Of a DNA stretch of 12,957 nt, positions 7,587 to 12,957 are shown piece by piece. A model generated the notes under the pieces. It was not told the origin of the DNA, ran no database searches, and worked only from the letters and a program-made list of their open reading frames with translations. Each line of letters opens with the position of its first letter. The first letter of the stretch is position 1. The stretch is from assembly GCA_023489135.1 (NCBI GenBank), contig JAMDCE010000280.1, forward strand, positions 1 through 12,957, read 5' to 3'. This DNA is from Chloroflexota bacterium. Lineage in GTDB: Bacteria > Chloroflexota > Chloroflexia > JAMDCE01. A program made the position numbers and the translations under genes.

Positions 7587-8678
7587 TTAGCCTCGAATGT
7601 CCCTCATCCAACGCTCAACCCAGGCCCCTTGCCGCTCGGCGATCTTGATGGCGTCGAAGACTATGAGTTTCTGCGCGGTCTTGGCTTTGACATCATCCGG
7701 GACTACGGCCTTCTTATTGAATACCGAGAGGGCATACTCTTTGGCGAACCCGGCCTGGTTTTCGGGGCTGAGGTAATCGTTCAGGAACTTCTCTCCCAGG
7801 TCTTTGGCCTTGGTTCCCTTGACAATCTCGATTCTGGCTGGGGCCGCCAGGGCGCCTTCTTTGGGCACGACCATTCCCAGGGGCCGGCCTTTTTGAACTT
7901 CATCGTTCCAGATGCTGATGCCGGCGACGACGAACACGTTCTCGTCAAAGAGGGGCCGCACCTCGCCTATCTCTTTCCAGTACTTTCGGACGTTTGGCCT
8001 TAGCTTCTGCACGGCTTCGAAGCCGGGCTCGATGTTGTCATATCCACCACCGTTCATCTGGGCGGCCAGAACAAGGAACATAACGCCCTGGGCTATGTTG
8101 ATGGCCGGTGGGACGATCATGTTCTTGTACTCGGGCTTCCACAGGTCCGCCCACGATTCGGGCGGCTTGATCTTGACCAGATCCTTGTTGTAGACGATGG
8201 TGCTGCCGTGACTGTGTACGAAAGGTCCATAACCATTGGGATCGAGAGCTTCCGGGGCCAGATCCTTCATATTGGGGACGTTGTTAACATTGATCTTCTC
8301 CACCAACCCTTCGCCGACGAGCACCGCGGAAGGTGCGTCGTCGATCACGACCAAGTCAATCGTCGGACTGGCTTTTTCGGCCTTGAGGCGGGTCACCATC
8401 TCTGAAGAGTTGCCAGGGGTAATCTCCACGGTCACGCCGTACTTCTTTTCGAACGGCCCCACCACGAGCTTTCGGGAAACGCCCTCGTACGCGCCACCGT
8501 TCATCATGACCCTCAGTGTCTTCGGTCCCGATTCCTGGACGGTGCCACCGCTCGAGCATCCCAGGGGAGAGACCCCCAGCGCACCAAGGGCCGCTGCCCC
8601 CAGTGCCCCTTTCAAGAAAGACCTTCGGCTGAGCCTGCTCCAGGGTTCGTCAAGTTCCATTCGTGATTCGCTTCCCAT
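7587..8678 (-). CDS. PotD-like extracellular solute-binding protein, Tat signal
   Basis: A 363-residue extracellular solute-binding protein of the spermidine/putrescine/iron (PotD, SBP_bac_8) type. A twin-arginine motif SRRSFLK (residues 17-23) precedes a hydrophobic Ala/Leu stretch and a possible lipidation cysteine at 41 (SPLGC, a weak lipobox). This implies export in folded form by Tat, possibly with a bound ligand. The core includes TLRVMMNGGAYEGV (first beta-strand) and the family landmark YNKDLVKIKPPESWADLWKP. ATG 8678 has GGAGGG 6-7 nt upstream. It heads a minus-strand operon under the promoter at 8816-8844 and is followed 4 nt later by the MFS gene. No ABC permease or ATPase genes accompany it. 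The ligand (polyamine, organic acid or metal complex) cannot be read from sequence. Confidence 0.87.
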   Translation of the reverse strand: MGSESRMELDEPWSRLSRRSFLKGALGAAALGALGVSPLGCSSGGTVQESGPKTLRVMMNGGAYEGVSRKLVVGPFEKKYGVTVEITPGNSSEMVTRLKAEKASPTIDLVVIDDAPSAVLVGEGLVEKINVNNVPNMKDLAPEALDPNGYGPFVHSHGSTIVYNKDLVKIKPPESWADLWKPEYKNMIVPPAINIAQGVMFLVLAAQMNGGGYDNIEPGFEAVQKLRPNVRKYWKEIGEVRPLFDENVFVVAGISIWNDEVQKGRPLGMVVPKEGALAAPARIEIVKGTKAKDLGEKFLNDYLSPENQAGFAKEYALSVFNKKAVVPDDVKAKTAQKLIVFDAIKIAERQGAWVERWMRDIRG

Positions 8679-8815
8679 GTGATTCCCTCCTACAGAAATA
8701 GATAAGGACGTTCCGCGGATCGCGAGATTTCCCCATCCGTCGCCCGGTCGTAAGCGCCACCGAGCCTGGGGACAGTGACAAGGGGTATGATGATCGCTGG
8801 TGGTTGTTCATAGAG

Positions 8816-8844
8816 ATAATAGCACCTGGGCGAGAGCGGGTCAA
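8816..8844 (-). promoter_or_regulatory. Promoter of the binding-protein/MFS operon
   Basis: On the minus strand, TTGACC (8839-8844) is followed by a 17-bp spacer and TATTAT (8816-8821), with TG at the extended -10 position (GGTGCTATTAT). Boxes match the sigma70 consensus at five of six positions each. The transcript would start near 8809 and have a leader of about 130 nt before ATG 8678. The last 11 bases are identical to the divergent promoter at 9055-9083. Confidence 0.6.
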
Positions 8845-8948
8845 TAAGAAAATCGAGCAAGTGAGGCTGCTGTAGAGCGCATTCCTGCCAATTTGCACCC
8901 GTTCGCGCATCGTTCACGGGGGGAAAGGCCTGCAATCCGAGGGGCAAA

Positions 8949-9029
8949 GTCGTCGGGATAGCGCTCACCTTCGACAACTATTTGGGCGTGATCGGGCAGC
9001 GGTAGTCCAGTATAGGAGCCTTCTATCAT
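8949..9029 (-). pseudogene. Short UbiD-like gene relic
   Basis: The 27 codons read from 9029 give a segment with TGLPLPDHAQIVVEGERYPD. It matches the UbiD-family stretch just before the catalytic EGPFGE motif; the intact UbiD at 9262 has VPASAEIVIEGEILPD at that place. Matching positions include P, A, I-V, E-G-E and P-D. The similarity ends at once on both sides: TGA precedes the segment by three codons in frame and no EGPFGE follows in any frame. It lies opposite to the intact ubiD pair. I read it as the leftover of a lost third ubiD gene; a chance match over so short a length cannot be excluded. Confidence 0.4.
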
Positions 9030-9054
9030 CTCGCGAGTTCAAATCGGCGAGTTC

Positions 9055-9083
9055 TTGACTGGCCGAACGATGGGTGCTATTAT
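9055..9083 (+). promoter_or_regulatory. Promoter of the tandem ubiD operon
   Basis: TTGACT (9055-9060), a 17-bp spacer and TATTAT (9078-9083) match the sigma70 consensus at five of six positions in each box, with an extended -10 (TGCTATTAT). Transcription would start near 9090, giving a structured leader of about 170 nt before GTG 9262. It faces away from the promoter at 8816-8844, and the two share GGTGCTATTAT exactly. Confidence 0.6.
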
Positions 9084-9144
9084 GCCTGCTAACCGCACTA
9101 CCTGTCTCTGTGGCCTCAGATAAAGTCGTCGTGGAGGCTGTATT

Positions 9145-9217
9145 GTAGCGCCCGGAGGCACGCCGAACTTCTCCTTTACCGCGCGTCGCCGGGGCCCGCT
9201 TCGACGCGGGCTGCTAC
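9145..9217. repeat. Imperfect inverted repeat in the ubiD leader
   Basis: GTAGCGCCCG (9145-9154) pairs with CGGGCTGCTAC (9207-9217) with one extra base in the right arm. The interior holds two mutually exclusive stems: CGCGTCG 9182-9188 with CGACGCG 9202-9208, and GCCCGC 9194-9199 with GCGGGC 9206-9211. The GTAG...CTAC ends resemble the other palindromic elements in this window. It lies within the untranslated leader of operon C. Confidence 0.5.
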
Positions 9218-9261
9218 CACCCGAGGGTCAATCAGGGATTAAATTAAGAGGAGAAATCACC

Positions 9262-10650
9262 GTGCCTTTCAACGATTTACGAGAGTTCCTCAATGTGCTT
9301 GAGCGGGAAGGCGAGCTAGCCCGAGTTCCGGTCGAAGTGGCACTGGATTTCGAGGTCGGCGCAGTTTGCCGCAAGACGCTCGACCGCAACGGGCCGGCCC
9401 TCCTGTTCGAGAGGCCGGGGAGCTATTCCACCCCGCTGGCGGTCAACGCTATGGGCACCCGAAGGCGCTATGCTCTGGCGCTGGGCGTGGAGCCCCAGGA
9501 AATCCACGACGAGTGGATCCGAAGAACGAAGAATCCGATAAAGCCGGTGCTGGTGTCCAGCGGTCCGTGCAAAGAGAATATCCTCCTGGGCGATGATGTG
9601 GACATCTTCAAGTTCCCGATTCCGGTTTGGAACGCGCTGGACGGCGGACCATTCATCACTTTCGCTTCGCACTTCACCCGCGATCCGGAAACGGGCGAAA
9701 GGAACGTTGGTCTCTACCGCTGCCAGGTGCACGACAAGAGGACCATCGGTATTCTGGCTGCCCCGATGAAGCACATTGGACTTCAGCGGGGAAAAGCCCT
9801 GGAGCGGGGCGAGAGATTCTACGTGGCCAGCGCCATCGGACTCGATCCCGCCGTCCAAATCGGCGCGACGGCCTCTTTCCCCTTTGGCGTCGACGAAATG
9901 GAGATGGCCGGGGCTCTGCGTGGGGCACCGGTGGAAATGGTGAAGTGCGAGACCGTTCCCCTCGAGGTTCCGGCCAGCGCCGAGATCGTTATTGAGGGCG
10001 AGATCCTGCCGGACGTGCTGGTGGAGGAGGGGCCTTTCGGCGAGTTTACCGGCTACTACGGGCTGAGGGGTCCGCGTCCGGTGATACGCATCAGCGCCAT
10101 CACCTATCGTAATGGCGCGATTCACCAGGCCAGCTATGTCGGCATGCCGCCCCAGGAGTCCAACGTGATGCAGGGCATCCCGATCGAGGCCGAGATCAAG
10201 AGGCTGGTGCCGCTTCCGGGAATCAAGGAGGTTCACATCACCGATGGCGGTTGTGGCGGTTTCAATGCCATCGTCTCCATCGACAAGCGATTCGAAGGGT
10301 ACGGGAAGTGGATCGGCATGGCCATAATGGGCACGACCGGGTCCCGTTTCATTAAGAACCTCATCTTAGTAGACACGGATGTCGACGTGCGCGACTGGTC
10401 CAAGGTGGAGTGGGCTCTGGCCACGCGGGTTCAGCCCCATCGTGACGTCGAAATAATCAAGGATGTCACCGGCTCGTATCTCGATCCGTCCATCCCCAAG
10501 GAAGAGCGGTTGACGGCCAATGCGCGAACCTCAAAGATGATCATCGATGCGACGAAGAAAGATGCCAAGGAGTTCGAGGACGTCTGCGTGCCCAAGGCCG
10601 ACGTCATGGCGAAGGTAGAGGAAGATTGGAGCAAGTACGGGATACCGTAG
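9262..10650 (+). CDS. UbiD-family prFMN-dependent (de)carboxylase, first of pair
   Basis: A 462-residue UbiD-family enzyme. Such enzymes use prenylated FMN to remove or add CO2 on aromatic, heteroaromatic or alpha,beta-unsaturated acids in the cytoplasm. The catalytic set is complete: Arg153 in GLYRCQVHD, and Glu256 and Glu261 in EEGPFGEFTGYYG, equivalent to the Arg-Glu-Glu triad of Fdc1/UbiD. The N-terminal MPFNDLREFLNVLEREGEL is the usual family opening, and length is close to the 460-500 norm. The start is GTG 9262 with GAGGAG 8 nt upstream; no nearby ATG fits. It is followed 76 nt later by a second, different ubiD. No ubiX (prenyltransferase making the cofactor) lies in the window. Ubiquinone biosynthesis is unlikely given the tandem arrangement; aromatic acid catabolism is more probable, with unknown substrate. 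Confidence 0.92.
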   Translation: MPFNDLREFLNVLEREGELARVPVEVALDFEVGAVCRKTLDRNGPALLFERPGSYSTPLAVNAMGTRRRYALALGVEPQEIHDEWIRRTKNPIKPVLVSSGPCKENILLGDDVDIFKFPIPVWNALDGGPFITFASHFTRDPETGERNVGLYRCQVHDKRTIGILAAPMKHIGLQRGKALERGERFYVASAIGLDPAVQIGATASFPFGVDEMEMAGALRGAPVEMVKCETVPLEVPASAEIVIEGEILPDVLVEEGPFGEFTGYYGLRGPRPVIRISAITYRNGAIHQASYVGMPPQESNVMQGIPIEAEIKRLVPLPGIKEVHITDGGCGGFNAIVSIDKRFEGYGKWIGMAIMGTTGSRFIKNLILVDTDVDVRDWSKVEWALATRVQPHRDVEIIKDVTGSYLDPSIPKEERLTANARTSKMIIDATKKDAKEFEDVCVPKADVMAKVEEDWSKYGIP

Positions 10651-10726
10651 GTAACTTGGGGGACCGGGGTCGGGGTTCAGTGACAACGCGGACGAGTTAG
10701 ATAGATAGCGGGAGGAAAACTTCGAT

Positions 10727-12145
10727 ATGCCAAAAGATCTGCATACATTCATCTCTCAGGTCGCGGAAATCCTTCCCGACCGCCAACTGGTGGTCAAGGG
10801 CGAGATAGATTCCAAATTCGAGATCGTGGCCTTCCTGCGCCATCTGGAGGACGAGGGCAAGTACCCGGCGGTGCTGTTTGAAAACGTCAAGTCCATCGAC
10901 GGAGAGCCGGGGAAGCGGGTTTACATAAACGTTACCGCCGATCGGCGACGGGTGTGCGTGGCCCTCGATTTGGATCCCTCGAAATGGAAGGCGGATCTGA
11001 CCCGCGAGTTTGGCCGGCGTGCCGGCAAGCTGGTCGAGCCGGTGACGATTTCCCGGGGGGAGGCGCCGGTCAAGGAAGTTATTCAGACCGGGTCCCAGAT
11101 AGACCAGAGCCGCCTGCCCATCATCTACCACCACGAGATGGACGGCAACCCCTACGGCACAGGGCTGGTCCTCAGCAAGAAGACGGGGAACCTGGGATAC
11201 AACCTCTCGTACCACCGCACGATGTACAAGTCACCTCAGAGCACCGGCATACTCATGGCCCCGTATCACACCTGGAAGATATTCCGTGAAAACGAGAAGA
11301 ACGACCGGCCCACGCCGGTGGTGATGCTTCACGGACATCATCCGGCGGTATTCCTGGCCGGAGTCTATCAATCCCCCTGGCCCTGGGATGAGTACGGGTT
11401 GGCCGGCGCCTTCCTCGGGGAGCCGCTGCGTCTGGTGCCTTCCGAAACCTGGGGAGAGGACTTCCTGGTGCCGGCGGATGCCGAGGTGCTCGTCGAGGGA
11501 GAGATTCTGCCCAACGTCCGCGAGCCTGAAGGTCCCTTCGGCGAGTTCACCGGCTACTACGGTCCGCAGCGGCAGGGGCCGGTGATACGGGTGACCGCCG
11601 TCACACGTCGCCGGGACTATGTATATTACGGCACGAACATCGGCCACCTGGACCACCCCGGCATCGGCTTCGAAGCCGAGATCTATCGTCGGGTCGACGA
11701 GGTGTTGCCCGGCTCGGTCAAGGGTGTCTGCGCTCCCTATTCCGGCCGCACCCAGTTCCACTACTACATTTCGATTGAAAAGCTGGCCGAAGGCACGCCG
11801 GCCATCGCCGCCTCCGCCGCCATGACCATCGGCTTTCCCAAGCTGATCGTGATAGTGGACGACGACGTGGACCCTTACAACGAGCAGGAAGTGCTGACCG
11901 CCGTGGCCACCAGGTTCCAGGCCGACCGGGATTTGACCGTAATCCCCAAAGTGCGCGGATCGTTGCTGGACCCTAAAATGGATAACCCATGGACGCACGC
12001 GTGCATGTTCATCGATGCTACCAAGCCCGTGGGCGAGCCTTTTCCCGAGCGGGTGAAGTCGCCGAAGCCGGTCCTGGAGCGGGTGAAGCTGGAGGACTAC
12101 GTTTCGCGCGAGCTGCTGAACCGGATCCCGGTGGGGGATCGCTAG
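10727..12145 (+). CDS. UbiD-family prFMN-dependent (de)carboxylase, second of pair
   Basis: A 472-residue UbiD-family protein with the same fold but clearly distinct sequence from its neighbour. The catalytic residues are present: Arg164 in LSYHRTMY, and Glu268 and Glu273 in EPEGPFGEFTGYYG. The prFMN/metal-site histidine-rich segment is LHGHHPAVFLAG, where the partner has a shorter sequence (LDPAVQIGA). The C-terminal region carries the family VIVDDDVDP block. ATG 10727 has GGGAGG about 11 nt upstream. The paired arrangement recalls phenylphosphate carboxylase, in which two UbiD-like subunits work together, but the kinase-like and small subunits of that system are absent here. The two proteins may form a hetero-oligomer or act on successive substrates. 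It ends the plus-strand operon; inverted repeats lie downstream. Confidence 0.92.
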   Translation: MPKDLHTFISQVAEILPDRQLVVKGEIDSKFEIVAFLRHLEDEGKYPAVLFENVKSIDGEPGKRVYINVTADRRRVCVALDLDPSKWKADLTREFGRRAGKLVEPVTISRGEAPVKEVIQTGSQIDQSRLPIIYHHEMDGNPYGTGLVLSKKTGNLGYNLSYHRTMYKSPQSTGILMAPYHTWKIFRENEKNDRPTPVVMLHGHHPAVFLAGVYQSPWPWDEYGLAGAFLGEPLRLVPSETWGEDFLVPADAEVLVEGEILPNVREPEGPFGEFTGYYGPQRQGPVIRVTAVTRRRDYVYYGTNIGHLDHPGIGFEAEIYRRVDEVLPGSVKGVCAPYSGRTQFHYYISIEKLAEGTPAIAASAAMTIGFPKLIVIVDDDVDPYNEQEVLTAVATRFQADRDLTVIPKVRGSLLDPKMDNPWTHACMFIDATKPVGEPFPERVKSPKPVLERVKLEDYVSRELLNRIPVGDR

Positions 12146-12198
12146 CGCCCGCCTTTCTAGATCGCCGGGTTCTCTAGCCGGCCAAATCGGAGGATGCG

Positions 12199-12270
12199 AT
12201 GCTTGACGATGTCAAGGAGCGCAAGCAGGCAGATGAGATCATCAAGCTCTTGTCCAATAGTTCAACTTAA
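12199..12270 (+). CDS. Possible 23-residue small ORF downstream of ubiD pair
   Basis: ATG 12199 is preceded by GGAGG with a 5-nt gap and encodes a 23-residue charged, helix-prone peptide (MLDDVKERKQADEIIKLL plus SNSST) ending in TAA. It lies 53 nt after the second ubiD. I recognise no family. It could be a small protein, the start of a gene truncated by the inverted-repeat element at 12295, or chance. Confidence 0.25.
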   Translation: MLDDVKERKQADEIIKLLSNSST

Positions 12271-12294
12271 CACGCAGCTTTCAGAGTAGAGGCC

Positions 12295-12440
12295 GTAGTG
12301 CGGGGGCTTGTCCCCTGCTCGTAAGACTGTTTGGAGGATTGAGGCATCTCCGTAAGGGCTCTACGTGGTTCCTCTGGCGGCCTCGCCGATAGCCGATGTC
12401 ATCACACTTCGACCAAGCATGGGACAAGCCCCTGCACTAC
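12295..12440. repeat. 146-bp element bounded by 25-bp inverted repeats
   Basis: Positions 12295-12319 and 12416-12440 are inverted repeats of 25 bases that differ at two positions. They begin GTAGTGC and end GCACTAC, and each contains GGGGCTTGTCCC or a close variant. The 96-bp interior has no credible ORF. The size and ends would suit a MITE-like non-autonomous element, but no target duplication was recognised. It lies between convergent genes, so it may also help end transcription. Confidence 0.6.
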
Positions 12441-12473
12441 ATGGTCTCCAATTTGGCTTAGGCTGATGCCTAT

Positions 12474-12495
12474 GAGACGCAGCCTGCTGCGTCTC
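12474..12495. terminator. Hairpin 3' of the ABC ATPase gene
   Basis: GAGACGCAG (12474-12482) and CTGCGTCTC (12487-12495) form a perfect 9-bp stem with a CCTG loop, followed by TAC. It lies 11 nt beyond the ABC ATPase stop codon on the minus strand and downstream of the ubiD operon on the plus strand. It could serve both transcripts. No clear U-tract is visible, so it may instead be another repeat-family palindrome. Confidence 0.5.
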
Positions 12496-12506
12496 TACTC
12501 GATCTT

Positions 12507-12957
12507 CTAGCGCACGCCGGCTAATGCCGCGGGATTGGCGTTTCCGACCACGCGGCCGTCCCGGATTTGCACCACTCGGCCCACGTGGTTGGCGTTTTCC
12601 GGGTTGTGCGTCACGATGATTATGGTGAGCCCGTCCTCGTTCAGGGAATTGAAAAGCTCCATCACTTCCTTCCCTGTGTGCGAATCCAGGCTGCCGGTCG
12701 GCTCGTCGGCCAGGATGACCGGCGGGTTGTTCACGATCGCCCTGGCGATGGCTACCCTTCCTTGCTCGCCGCCGGAAAGCTGATTCGGCAACCGGTGGGC
12801 CTTGTCGGCGAGCCCGACTCGCTCCAGCGCCGACAAGGCCATCTCCATCTGCTCACGGTGCGAGCGCCGGGTTATGGCCAGAGGCAGCATGGCGTTTTCG
12901 ACCGCCGACAGGTAGGGGATGAGCTGTAGCTGTTGGAATACAAAGCCTAGGTACTCG
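12507..12957 (-). CDS. MacB/LolD-type ABC transporter ATPase, 3' part
   Basis: The gene runs off the window edge, so the N-terminal part with the Walker A loop is not seen. The remaining 149 or so residues contain, in order, the Q-loop (GFVFQQLQLIPYLSAVEN), the signature LSGGEQGRVAIARA, Walker B VILADEPTGSLD with the D-loop, and the H-loop IIIVTHNPE. The sequence type is that of LolD/MacB/FtsE ATPases, which power lipoprotein release or efflux with FtsX-like permeases rather than solute import. The signature has G where LSGGEQQR is usual. Frame continuity beyond the internal Met at 12890 shows that Met is not the start. It is convergent with the ubiD operon and unlikely to serve the two orphan binding proteins. 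Confidence 0.92.
   Translation of the reverse strand, partial: EYLGFVFQQLQLIPYLSAVENAMLPLAITRRSHREQMEMALSALERVGLADKAHRLPNQLSGGEQGRVAIARAIVNNPPVILADEPTGSLDSHTGKEVMELFNSLNEDGLTIIIVTHNPENANHVGRVVQIRDGRVVGNANPAALAGVR

Noticed and set aside
8690..8977. Minus-strand 95-codon frame ahead of the PotD-like gene
   Set aside because: It overlaps the promoter and leader of that gene and has no protein-like features.
9100..9261. T-box leader ahead of ubiD
   Set aside because: ACCGCG occurs near 9179, but the required AGGGTGG part of the T-box is missing and no aminoacyl-related gene follows.
9316..10236. Minus-strand open frame of 306 codons inside the first ubiD
   Set aside because: It is antisense to a gene with full family motifs, has no recognisable domain, and long antisense frames are expected at this GC content.
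11231..11998. Minus-strand open frame of 255 codons inside the second ubiD
   Set aside because: It is antisense to conserved UbiD sequence, and its His/Gly/Val-rich composition is typical of a shadow frame.
1..12957. CRISPR arrays, tRNA and rRNA genes
   Set aside because: No regularly spaced direct repeats, tRNA cloverleaf with a conserved TTCGA arm and CCA end, or rRNA segments were recognised on either strand.

Overview
The window looks like part of an accessory catabolic region from an uncultured anaerobe or facultative anaerobe. A carbon monoxide dehydrogenase (CooS) remnant, a 2x[4Fe-4S] ferredoxin and two UbiD-type decarboxylases point to anaerobic metabolism. The orphan Pro/Ala-linker lipoproteins and the palindromic intergenic elements with GTAG...CTAC ends would suit Chloroflexota (Dehalococcoidia-like). 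That assignment is an inference from gene style only; no marker gene is present.

Layout. Positions 1-941 hold a probable transposase C-terminal remnant (67-267), then a gene-free stretch with a good sigma70-type promoter (564-592). Operon A (+, 942-5090) encodes an NMT1/THI5-like substrate-binding lipoprotein, a metal-site cupin, a second cupin that has lost its metal-binding histidines, an AprA/FrdA-like FAD flavoprotein and a small AprB-like ferredoxin whose start codon overlaps the flavoprotein stop. A perfect 36-bp palindrome (5083-5118) closes it. Operon B (-, 8678 down to 5155) encodes a Tat-type PotD-like substrate-binding protein, an MFS exporter-like permease and a cooS pseudogene that lacks its N-terminal part and carries a frameshift. 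Operon C (+, 9262-12145) encodes two different UbiD-family decarboxylases, both with the complete Arg/Glu/Glu catalytic set. Operons B and C are divergent; each has its own TTGAC(C/T)-17-TATTAT promoter with an identical GGTGCTATTAT block, and a short UbiD-like relic lies between them. After operon C come a tiny possible ORF, two inverted-repeat elements and the 3' part of a MacB/LolD-type ABC ATPase on the minus strand.

How the genes may work together (inference). Two solute-binding proteins occur without their permeases, each beside redox or decarboxylase enzymes. Operon A reads as a capture-and-oxidise/reduce module for a small organic acid or aromatic compound: binding protein, cupin, flavoprotein dehydrogenase and ferredoxin electron outlet. 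Operon C would carboxylate or decarboxylate an aromatic or unsaturated acid using prenylated FMN; no ubiX is in the window. Substrates cannot be read from the sequence. Nothing here is a defence or mobile system apart from the transposase scrap.
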